A stretch of 9,704 nucleotides of DNA from Wenzhouxiangella sp. (GTDB lineage: Bacteria > Pseudomonadota > Gammaproteobacteria > Xanthomonadales > Wenzhouxiangellaceae). A program made the translations under genes and the position numbers. This document shows positions 1 through 6,059 of the stretch, one piece after another; within the stretch, counting starts at the first letter, position 1, and every line of letters begins with the position of its first letter. Location: NCBI GenBank assembly GCA_007119095.1, contig SKQI01000094.1:1-9704 (forward strand). Reading direction: 5' to 3'. The notes below the pieces were generated by a model, which searched no databases, was not told the origin of the DNA, and saw only the letters and a program-made list of their open reading frames with translations.

Positions 1-444
1 ACCGGCCACACGGCCGCCGAGATCGTGGTCCAGCGGGCCGACCCTGATTCACCCAATATGGCGTTGACCAACTGGAAGGGCGCGCGGGTGCGCAAGCAGG
101 ATGTCATCATCGCCAAGAATTACCTCACCAGCGGCGAGGTCAGCACCCTCAACCGCCTGGTGGTGATCTTTCTGGACCAAGCCGAACTGCGTGCCGAACA
201 GCGCCAGGACCTGACGCTGGCGTACTGGCGAAACAACGTGGACCGGATGCTGGAGTTCAACGAGCGCCCGATTCTGACAGGTGCCGGCTCGGTCAGTGCC
301 GAGCGTGCCAAGGAAATTGCCCATGAGCGTTATGAGCAATTCGACGCCCGGCGACGGCGGGATGAGGCGCTGGCCGCGGATGCCGAAGATTTGCAAGCGT
401 TGGAGGTGATGGAGAAGCGGCTCAAGAGGGAAAGCGGCAAATGA
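1..444 (+). CDS. rhuM: RhuM-family protein, C-terminal part (5' end outside window)
   Basis: The reading frame is open from base 1 and gives 147 residues before the TGA at 442-444; the true start lies upstream. The visible part begins TGHTAAEIVVQRADPD and continues through NMALTNWKGARVRKQDV, IAKNYL and FNERPILTGAGSVSAERAKE, which matches my memory of the C-terminal half of the RhuM ('virulence RhuM') family. It ends in a charged, probably helical tail rich in Arg, Glu and Ala. RhuM proteins are often found inside type I restriction-modification operons between hsdM and hsdS and are annotated as putative DNA-binding proteins; their biochemical role is not established. Its stop overlaps the hsdS start (ATGA at 441-444), which implies translational coupling. 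No secretion signal or membrane segment is visible in this part. The family call is confident; the function is open. Confidence 0.85.
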   Translation, partial: TGHTAAEIVVQRADPDSPNMALTNWKGARVRKQDVIIAKNYLTSGEVSTLNRLVVIFLDQAELRAEQRQDLTLAYWRNNVDRMLEFNERPILTGAGSVSAERAKEIAHERYEQFDARRRRDEALAADAEDLQALEVMEKRLKRESGK

Positions 445-1760
445 CAGTGGCCACCTTTCCACTAGAGGCGCAAAGCTGGCTCGGTCGGTTACCTTCAGGC
501 TGGCAGGTAAAGCCGTTGAAGCACGTAGTGCAAGTTAATCCGGAGACGCTTCCCGATTCGACGGACCCAGATTGGCGAATGAGTTATGCCGACATTTCCA
601 GTGTATCGCTCGGGCAGGGCATCGTCGGTGCCGAAGAAATTTCCTTCGCAGACGCCCCGTCTCGAGCACGTCGATTGGTCGAGGCGGGCGATACGCTGGT
701 TTCAACCGTGCGTACTTATCTGAGAGCAATTACGGTGGTTCGAGAACCGCCTGAAAATCTGGTGGCCTCTACAGGATTTGCTGTCTTGCGGCCTGGGTCC
801 GAGATTGATGCCAACTTTCTTGGTTACTTCACAACTTCGGATGCGTTCGTCAACGCAGTCGTAGCCCAATCTGTCGGAGTAAGTTATCCGGCAACTAACG
901 CATCTGACATTGTGCGCTTGCCGATTGCTTTTCCTGAACTTGACCAGCAACAAAAAATTGCCGCTTTCCTCGATCGCAAGACCGCCGAGATTGACGGGCT
1001 GATTGACAGGAAGCGTCGCCTGCTGGCGCTGCTGGCCGAAAAGCGCACCGCCCTGATCACCCGCGCCGTCACCAAGGGGCTCAACCCTGATGCCCCCATG
1101 AAAGACAGCGGCATCGAGTGGCTGGGGGAGATCCCAGCGCATTGGGACATCGTTCGGATAAGGCATGTTACCCGGAAGATCGAACAAGGTTGGTCCCCGC
1201 AGTGCGAAAATCGTCAAGCCAGCATTGGAGAATGGGGCGTGCTCAAAGTTGGGTGCGTCAATGGGGACACTTATGATGAGACTGAGAACAAAGCGCTTCC
1301 CGTAGACTTGCCACCAAAGAAGCAGTACGAGGTCCGAGTGGGCGATGTCTTGGTGAGTCGAGCAAACACCAAAGAGTTGCTTGGAAGCGCCACCTTAGTC
1401 AATAAGACGCAGGGAAAGATCTTATTGTGTGACAAGCTTTATCGTTTAGAAACAAACGCATCCGTCCATAATGGGTTCCTAGTACGAGTGCTCCGTTCTC
1501 GTGCTGCTCGATTTCAATATGAGCGTGATGCAACAGGAACGAGCGGCTCTATGCAGAACATTGGGCAGGACACATTGAAAGATTTGAGGTTCGCCTGTCC
1601 ACCGTTCGAAGAACAGAAGGAGATTGAGACCCGACTGATTACCGCGATGGAGCAGTTTGGGCAGCTTCAGGATCGAATAGAAAGCGCGGTAAGCAGGCTC
1701 GAAGAATACCGCTCCGCCCTGATCACCAACGCCGTCACCGGCCAGATCAAGGTGGCCTGA
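441..1760 (+). CDS. hsdS: Type I restriction-modification specificity subunit HsdS
   Basis: At 439 residues this is the usual length for a two-domain HsdS, the subunit that recognises the bipartite DNA target for the HsdM methylase and the HsdR nuclease. Layout: target-recognition domain 1 at about residues 20-165, central conserved helical region 168-215 (QQQKIAAFLDRKTAEIDGLI, then RTALITRAVTKG), target-recognition domain 2 at about 232-388 (opening GIEWLGEIPAHW), and distal conserved helix 389-437 (EEQKEIETRL, then RSALITNAVTGQ). The two conserved regions are paralogous repeats, giving the pseudo-symmetry typical of HsdS. The ATG at 441 overlaps the preceding stop and has a purine-rich AGAGGG about 10 bases upstream. 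The recognition-domain DNA is clearly poorer in GC than the conserved regions (roughly 43-53% against 62-72% in sampled 60-base lines), as expected for domains exchanged horizontally. The target sequence cannot be read from the protein. Confidence 0.96.
   Translation: MTVATFPLEAQSWLGRLPSGWQVKPLKHVVQVNPETLPDSTDPDWRMSYADISSVSLGQGIVGAEEISFADAPSRARRLVEAGDTLVSTVRTYLRAITVVREPPENLVASTGFAVLRPGSEIDANFLGYFTTSDAFVNAVVAQSVGVSYPATNASDIVRLPIAFPELDQQQKIAAFLDRKTAEIDGLIDRKRRLLALLAEKRTALITRAVTKGLNPDAPMKDSGIEWLGEIPAHWDIVRIRHVTRKIEQGWSPQCENRQASIGEWGVLKVGCVNGDTYDETENKALPVDLPPKKQYEVRVGDVLVSRANTKELLGSATLVNKTQGKILLCDKLYRLETNASVHNGFLVRVLRSRAARFQYERDATGTSGSMQNIGQDTLKDLRFACPPFEEQKEIETRLITAMEQFGQLQDRIESAVSRLEEYRSALITNAVTGQIKVA
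1048..1073 (+). repeat. hsdS internal direct repeat, copy 1
   Basis: These 26 bases encode the ALITRAV segment of the central conserved region. They match the copy at 1714-1739 at 24 of 26 positions; the only differences are a CG/AA pair. Such near-identical arms flanking a target-recognition domain are a known substrate for recombination that swaps recognition domains between hsdS alleles. Confidence 0.8.
1714..1739 (+). repeat. hsdS internal direct repeat, copy 2
   Basis: Second copy of the 26-base arm, encoding ALITNAV close to the C-terminus of HsdS. It lies 641 bases after the end of copy 1 and brackets target-recognition domain 2. The protein-level repeat is conserved by family structure. 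The unusually high nucleotide identity, in contrast to the diverged DNA between the arms, suggests that recombination helps keep it homogeneous. Confidence 0.8.
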
Positions 1761-1763
1761 ACC

Positions 1764-1770
1764 GGAGAAG
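1764..1770 (+). promoter_or_regulatory. Ribosome binding site of hsdR
   Basis: GGAGAAG lies in the 13-base gap between the hsdS stop and the ATG at 1774, with the GGAG core 6 bases before the start. It fixes the hsdR start and shows that the gene has its own initiation signal. Confidence 0.75.
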
Positions 1771-1773
1771 CCC

Positions 1774-4700
1774 ATGCACCAGGAAATCTACTTCGAACAG
1801 GCCATGGAGCAGTCGCTGGTCGAGCAGGGCGGCTACCGGCGTGGTGAGGCCAGTGGTTTCGATCCGGCCCGGGCGCTGTTTGCGGATGAGGTGATTGCCT
1901 TTGTCTCCGCCAGCCAGCCGGCCCCCTGGCAGTCGCTGGTGAAACTGCATGGCGAGCAGGCCGGTGAGGTGCTGCTGGGCGCGCTGGTCAAGGAGCTGGC
2001 GTCCAAGACGGCGCTGCACGTGCTGCGCCATGGCTTCAAGTGTTTCGGCAAGACCTTCCGGCTGGCTTATTTCGCGCCCAATACCGGCATGAACCCGGAG
2101 GCGGAAGCGGCCTATGCGCACAACCGCCTGTGCGTGACCCGGCAGGTGCATTTCAGCGAGAAGCACCCGCGCAAGTCGCTGGACATGGTGCTGTCGGTCA
2201 ATGGGCTGCCGGTGGTCACGCTGGAGCTGAAGAATCCGATGACCGGGCAGACAGTGGACGATGCCATGCGCCAGTACCGGCGCGACCGCGATCCGTCCGA
2301 GCCGATCTTTCGCTTCAAGGAGCGTGCCCTGGTGCATTTTGCCGTGGACCCGGACCAGGCGTTCATGGCCACCCGCCTGGCCGGCGACAACACGGTGTTC
2401 CTGCCTTTCAATCGCGGCCACAACTTCGGCGCTGGCAACCCGCCGGCCGAGGCGGGCGGCTACCGCACAGGCTATTTGTGGGAGCAGGTACTCACCGCCG
2501 ACAGCCTGATGGATATCCTGGCACGCTTCCTGCACTTGCAGGTCAGCGAAACGCAGGTTACGACCAACAAGGGCGTCAAGCGTCACAAGAAGGAAGTGCT
2601 GATCTTTCCGCGCTACCACCAGCTCGATGCGGTGCGCCAGCTGGTTGGCAGCGCGCGCGAGCAGGGCGCGGGGCACAACTACCTGGTTCAGCACTCGGCC
2701 GGCTCAGGCAAGTCCAACTCGATTGCCTGGCTGGCCCATCGGCTGTCCAGCCTGCACGATGCGAATGATGCCAAGGTGTTCGATACCGTGGTCGTGATCA
2801 CCGACCGCCGCGTGCTCGACCAGCAGCTGCAGAACACCATCTACCAGTTCGAGCACAAGCAGGGGGTGGTGCAGAAGATCGACGAGAACACCCAGCAGCT
2901 GGTCCAGGCGCTGTCTTCCGGCGTGCCGATCATCATCTCCACCATCCAGAAGTTTCCCTTCATCACCCAGGCCATGGACACCCTGGCGAAGAAGGGCGAG
3001 ACGGTGGAAGTGAACACCGGCGGCAAGCGCTTTGCGGTGATCGTGGACGAGGCCCACAGCTCGCAGTCGGGCGAGACGGCCATGGAGCTCAGAAAGGTGC
3101 TCAACCGCGACGGCATCGAAACGGCGATTGCCGAAGAGTTTCTGGACGTGGAAGAAGAGGATCTGTCGGAAGCCGCGCGCAAGGCGTTGTTTGGAGAAAT
3201 GCTCAAGCGCCCGCGCCAGGCCAACATCAGCTTCTTCGCCTTTACCGCTACGCCCAAGTTCAAGACCCAGGCCGTGTTCAACGAACCCGGTGCCAATGGC
3301 CAGCCGCCCTTTCACCTGTATTCCATGCGCCAGGCCATCGAAGAAGGCTTCATCATGGATGTGCTGGAGCACTACACCAGCTACAAGACCTACTACGGCC
3401 TAATCAAGTCGATCGAGGACGACCCGCAGGTGCCCCGGCGCAAGGCCGCCCGGGCGCTGGCCCGCTTCATGTCGTTGCACCCGCACAACATTGCCCAGAA
3501 GGTGGAGGTGATCGTCGAGCATTTCCGCCACAACACCCGTCATCGCATCGGCGGCCGGGCCAAGGCCATGGTGGTGACCGCCTCGCGCCTGCATGCGGTG
3601 CGCTACAAGCAGGCTTTCGACCAGTACATCAAGACCCACAACATCACCGGCATCCGTTCGCTGGTGGCCTTCTCTGGCAGCGTGACAGACCCGGATTTCC
3701 CCGACCGCGCCTACACCGAAGTCGGCATGAACGAGGGCGTCAAGGAATCCGAACTGCCGGAACGCTTTGCCTCCGAGCAGTACCAGGTGTTGCTGGTGGC
3801 CGAGAAATACCAGACCGGCTTTGATCAGCCGCTGCTGCATACCATGTACGTGGACCGTCGCCTGGCCGGCATCCAGGCCGTGCAGACTCTCTCGCGCCTG
3901 AACCGCCGGGCCGAGGGCAAGGAGGACACCTTCGTGCTCGACTTCGTCAACGAGCCGACCGAAATCTTTGAAGCCTTCAAGCCCTACTATGAAGTCACCC
4001 CGCCGGGCGAGCCCAGCGACCCGCACCAGCTCTACGACCTGCAGCATCGCCTGGAGCAGGCCCAGGTATTCACGACAGAGGAGGTCAATGCCTTTGCCGA
4101 GGTCTGGTACAAGAACCGCAACGAACCGACTGCAGCCGACCACCAGAAGATCAACTCCGTGCTCGACCAGGCCGTGGAGCGTTACCGGGCGCTGGACGAC
4201 GACCACCAGGACCAGTTCAAGGGCCAGCTGGCCAGCTTCCGCAACCTGTACGCCTTCCTGGCCCAGATCATTCCGTACCAGGACAGCAGTCTGGAAAAAC
4301 TCTACAGCTACGCCCGTTTCCTGCTCAACAAACTGCCCCGCCGCGCCGATGACACCGTGTTCGAGCTTGAGGACGAAGTCTCGCTGAAGTACTACCGCCT
4401 GCAAAAAATCAGCGAAGGGGCAATTGACCTGGGTGTGGGCGAGGCCCAACCGCTGTACGGGCCCACCGAGGTTGGCACCGGCCGGGCCGAAGATGACCCG
4501 GTCGAACTCTCAACGCTGATTGGCAAGCTCAACGACCGCTTCGGCACCGACTTCACCCCGGCCGACCAGTTGTTTTTCGACCAGATCGCCGAAACCGCCG
4601 TCGAAAACCCGACCCTGCGCGAAGCCGCCCAGGCCAATACTCGCGATAACTTCGCCTACGTCTTTAATCGCATGCTGGAAAACCTGTTCATCGAGCGCAT

Positions 4701-4836
4701 GGACGGCAATGAAGAAATCTTCGGCCGTCTGATGAACGACGATGACTTCCGCCGCGTGGCCGGCGAGCACCTGCTGCATGATGTGTATGAACGCTTGCAG
4801 GCCGGGGATGCCCGGCCGGGCCAACCTGCCAAATAA
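1774..4836 (+). CDS. hsdR: Type I restriction endonuclease subunit HsdR
   Basis: The 1020-residue motor and nuclease subunit is close in length and layout to the EcoR124I-type HsdR. In complex with HsdM and HsdS it translocates DNA using ATP and cuts unmethylated foreign DNA far from the recognition site. An N-terminal PD-(D/E)XK nuclease carries Asp137 and the ELK triad Glu151/Lys153; the 14-residue spacing is the same as I recall for EcoR124I. The SF2 helicase motor follows: Walker A SAGSGKS at 308-314, Walker B DEAH at 425-428, motif III FTATPK at 490-495, a motif V-like segment KYQTGFDQP at 678-686, and motif VI QTLSRLNRR at 704-712. The rest, to 1020, is the helical domain that in this family contacts the methylase. 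All key residues are present, so the enzyme should be active. The gene sits 13 bp after hsdS and 9 bp before the NYN gene, in one apparent transcription unit. Confidence 0.97.
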   Translation: MHQEIYFEQAMEQSLVEQGGYRRGEASGFDPARALFADEVIAFVSASQPAPWQSLVKLHGEQAGEVLLGALVKELASKTALHVLRHGFKCFGKTFRLAYFAPNTGMNPEAEAAYAHNRLCVTRQVHFSEKHPRKSLDMVLSVNGLPVVTLELKNPMTGQTVDDAMRQYRRDRDPSEPIFRFKERALVHFAVDPDQAFMATRLAGDNTVFLPFNRGHNFGAGNPPAEAGGYRTGYLWEQVLTADSLMDILARFLHLQVSETQVTTNKGVKRHKKEVLIFPRYHQLDAVRQLVGSAREQGAGHNYLVQHSAGSGKSNSIAWLAHRLSSLHDANDAKVFDTVVVITDRRVLDQQLQNTIYQFEHKQGVVQKIDENTQQLVQALSSGVPIIISTIQKFPFITQAMDTLAKKGETVEVNTGGKRFAVIVDEAHSSQSGETAMELRKVLNRDGIETAIAEEFLDVEEEDLSEAARKALFGEMLKRPRQANISFFAFTATPKFKTQAVFNEPGANGQPPFHLYSMRQAIEEGFIMDVLEHYTSYKTYYGLIKSIEDDPQVPRRKAARALARFMSLHPHNIAQKVEVIVEHFRHNTRHRIGGRAKAMVVTASRLHAVRYKQAFDQYIKTHNITGIRSLVAFSGSVTDPDFPDRAYTEVGMNEGVKESELPERFASEQYQVLLVAEKYQTGFDQPLLHTMYVDRRLAGIQAVQTLSRLNRRAEGKEDTFVLDFVNEPTEIFEAFKPYYEVTPPGEPSDPHQLYDLQHRLEQAQVFTTEEVNAFAEVWYKNRNEPTAADHQKINSVLDQAVERYRALDDDHQDQFKGQLASFRNLYAFLAQIIPYQDSSLEKLYSYARFLLNKLPRRADDTVFELEDEVSLKYYRLQKISEGAIDLGVGEAQPLYGPTEVGTGRAEDDPVELSTLIGKLNDRFGTDFTPADQLFFDQIAETAVENPTLREAAQANTRDNFAYVFNRMLENLFIERMDGNEEIFGRLMNDDDFRRVAGEHLLHDVYERLQAGDARPGQPAK

Positions 4837-4839
4837 GGA
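4835..4839 (+). promoter_or_regulatory. Ribosome binding site of the NYN-LOTUS gene
   Basis: AAGGA overlaps the TAA stop of hsdR (4834-4836) and lies 6 bases before the GTG at 4846. It supports that GTG as the start and suggests translation coupled to the end of hsdR. Confidence 0.65.
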
Positions 4840-4845
4840 TTCAAC

Positions 4846-5577
4846 GTGCGCATAGCATTACTGATTGATTGCGACAACGTCAGCCACAACTCGATCGAGG
4901 GAGTGCTGGAAGAGCTGGCGAAGTATGGTTCGGTCAATGTGCGCCATGCGCATGGGGATTGGAATAGCAGCTATCTTTGTGGTTGGCGGGAGAAGCTGAG
5001 CCCCAACGCCATTCGGCCGATGCAGCAGTTTGCCTATACCAAGGGCAAGAATGCGACGGATGCGGCGATGATCATCGACGCGATGGATCTGCTGTACAGC
5101 GGCAACGTCGAGGCGTTTGGGCTGATGACCAGCGATAGCGATTTCACGCCGCTGGTGCTGCGGATGCTCGAGTCGGGGTTTCCGGTCTACGGGTTTGGTG
5201 AGAAGAAGACGCCGCAGGCATTTGTCGATGCTTGCTCGACCTTCATCTATACCGAAAACCTCGGGTCGGACAAGGACGAGGACGAGCAATCACCAGTGCC
5301 GGCAGAGCAGGCTCGCAAGAGTCGCAATGAACTGCGCGGAAATACCGCACTGGTCCGCTTGCTGCGAACGGCCGTTGAACAGAGCTCTGATGATGACGGC
5401 TGGGCCCACTTGGGGCGGGTGGGTCAGTACATATCCAACAAAGGTTCCTTTTCGCCAATCAATTACGGCTATAAAAAAGTCGGTGATCTGATTCGGGCCA
5501 GTGAGCTTTTTGACATTGAGATGCGCAAGGATGGCACCGCGATGTATATCAGGGATGCGCGGTCGAAGGCTGACTGA
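4846..5577 (+). CDS. NYN-domain putative ribonuclease with C-terminal OST-HTH/LOTUS domain
   Basis: This 243-residue protein starts at GTG; the frame-opening residues IALLIDCDN form the first strand of the NYN (LabA/DUF88-like, PIN-fold) domain and leave no room for a later start. The acidic residues expected for a metal-dependent RNase centre are present: Asp8, Asp10 and Asn11 in LIDCDN, Asp72 and Asp78 in KNATDAAMIIDAMDLL, and Asp97/Asp99 in TSDSDF. NYN occupies about residues 1-138. An acidic linker (DKDEDE) follows, then an OST-HTH/LOTUS winged-helix domain at about 166-237 (ALVRLLRTAV, then FSPINYGYKKVGDLIRASELFDI), a fold reported to bind RNA. Together these suggest a cytoplasmic RNA-binding endoribonuclease; substrate and partner are unknown. 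No signal peptide or membrane segment is seen. It follows hsdR by 9 bp, so it is probably co-transcribed with the restriction genes and may be a defence accessory, although this family also occurs in other contexts. Confidence 0.88.
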   Translation: MRIALLIDCDNVSHNSIEGVLEELAKYGSVNVRHAHGDWNSSYLCGWREKLSPNAIRPMQQFAYTKGKNATDAAMIIDAMDLLYSGNVEAFGLMTSDSDFTPLVLRMLESGFPVYGFGEKKTPQAFVDACSTFIYTENLGSDKDEDEQSPVPAEQARKSRNELRGNTALVRLLRTAVEQSSDDDGWAHLGRVGQYISNKGSFSPINYGYKKVGDLIRASELFDIEMRKDGTAMYIRDARSKAD

Positions 5578-5671
5578 AGCGCTTTCTCTTCGCCAACTCA
5601 CACGGGCCTGACTGCCAGCGAAAACGGCACCGAGCTGAATGCTGTCCTGCCCATAATGAGTTCCTTCTTCC

Positions 5672-5692
5672 ATACCCGGTGGCTTCGGGTAT
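5672..5692 (+). terminator. Hairpin, possible terminator of the restriction operon
   Basis: ATACCCG (5672-5678) and CGGGTAT (5686-5692) form a perfect 7-bp inverted repeat around a 7-base loop, about 95 bases after the NYN gene stop. A second small CCGG-TCTTT-CCGG inverted repeat follows at once (5695-5707). There is no clear T-run, so intrinsic termination is uncertain; the hairpin could instead be an mRNA 3'-end stabiliser or chance. Confidence 0.3.
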
Positions 5693-5736
5693 TACCGGTC
5701 TTTCCGGCTGGAGCAAGCGCCTTGTGACCCCGATAG

Positions 5737-5946
5737 TCTTATCGCCGCCGCGCAGCGGCGCACCGGTTTCAATCCCATTGCAACCGGCTCGGTGGGCAGG
5801 GATGCGCGATTTACAACGTCTCGGAAGAGATCGTGTTGCGCAGCACGGTCGACAACAACGCACAACCTGATTGAAAGTTCGACATCGGTGCCTTGGAGCT
5901 GATGACACGGATCTTCGGTGGCCGCTTCGAGACATTGATGTGCTGA
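5737..5946 (+). pseudogene. Possible decayed C-terminus of a parallel beta-helix/repeat surface protein
   Basis: This frame opens just after a TAG at 5734. It reads STVDNNAQPD, then an in-frame TGA at 5872-5874, then KFDIGALEL and TRIFGGRFETLMC before a TGA at 5944-5946. 'DIGALE' followed shortly by 'IFxxxFE' close to the C-terminus resembles the ends of CSLREA/beta-helix type secreted proteins of Xanthomonadales-like bacteria, which typically finish in DIGAFE followed by IFADGFE. With a stop inside and no readable upstream part, this would be a remnant of a lost gene. The match is short and made from memory, so chance similarity is a real alternative. Only the part from about 5806 on looks protein-like. 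Confidence 0.33.
5746..5760 (+). repeat. Short GC-rich hairpin
   Basis: CGCCGC and GCGGCG form a perfect 6-bp stem around a 3-base loop (GCA). An alternative pairing starts 3 bases earlier. No T-run follows. In DNA of this composition such a stem can arise by chance, so no function is assigned. Confidence 0.25.
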
Positions 5947-5983
5947 AAGTGTGTCGGCCCACTGTGGTCTTAAGTCGGGGAAG

Positions 5984-6027
5984 TTGACAGAAGACCGGTG
6001 GCAATCGGGATGTCAGGCGCTTATAGT
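5984..6027 (+). promoter_or_regulatory. Promoter-like elements upstream of the diguanylate cyclase gene
   Basis: A perfect TTGACA stands at 5984-5989 and TATAGT at 6022-6027. They are 32 bases apart and so cannot serve one sigma-70 promoter together. TATAGT with the weak TGGCAA at 5999-6004 (17-base spacing) is a possible promoter and would put the transcript start near 6034. No operator could be recognised. Confidence 0.2.
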
Positions 6028-6047
6028 TCTACAGAATCAGTTCGAAA

Positions 6048-6054
6048 AAGGGGA
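6048..6054 (+). promoter_or_regulatory. Ribosome binding site deciding the ATG start at 6060
   Basis: AAGGGGA is a strong Shine-Dalgarno sequence ending 5 bases before the ATG at 6060. The TTG directly before it (6057) would leave only 2 bases, too close for initiation, so the ATG is preferred. Confidence 0.65.
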
Positions 6055-6059
6055 ATTTG

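Larger units (their letters stand above)
5578..6059 (+). other. Gene-poor interval between the restriction operon and the diguanylate cyclase gene
   Basis: No intact gene could be supported in these 482 bases on either strand. The long open frame on the - strand (5549-6004) translates to an Arg/Ser/Cys-rich sequence with no recognisable family and looks like a GC-driven shadow. The interval contains two short hairpins (5672-5692 and 5746-5760), a candidate decayed C-terminus of a secreted or surface repeat protein (to 5946), and the leader of the next gene, with promoter-like hexamers and a strong ribosome binding site. It marks the right boundary of the restriction operon. Confidence 0.6.

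Noticed and set aside
1747..2694. Long - strand open frame (315 codons) across the start of hsdR
   Set aside because: It lies fully opposite hsdR, whose nuclease and helicase motifs are unmistakable. The antisense translation is His/Gln/Arg/Leu-rich with no recognisable motif, the usual mirror of GC-rich codon use.
3400..4449. Long - strand open frame (349 codons) inside hsdR
   Set aside because: Same reasoning: antisense shadow of a GC-rich coding sequence, no family resemblance and no convincing ribosome binding site.
5761..5775. GGTTTCAATCCC, similar to the edge of some CRISPR repeats
   Set aside because: It occurs once; there is no regularly spaced repeat anywhere in the window and no cas gene.
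5984..5989. Perfect TTGACA taken as a -35 box with TATAGT at 6022
   Set aside because: The spacing of 32 bases is far outside the usual 16-19, and no -10-like sequence lies at the proper distance, so they are not treated as one promoter.
5549..6004. - strand open frame of 151 codons over the gene-poor interval
   Set aside because: The product is Arg/Ser/Cys/Pro-rich without domain-like patterning, overlaps the end of the NYN gene, and has no clear start signal.
5999..6014. Possible sigma-54 promoter (TGGCA start)
   Set aside because: The GC expected at the -12 element is missing at the required distance from the GG.
6057..6059. TTG as start of the diguanylate cyclase
   Set aside because: Only 2 bases from the Shine-Dalgarno sequence; the directly following ATG at 6060 has normal spacing.
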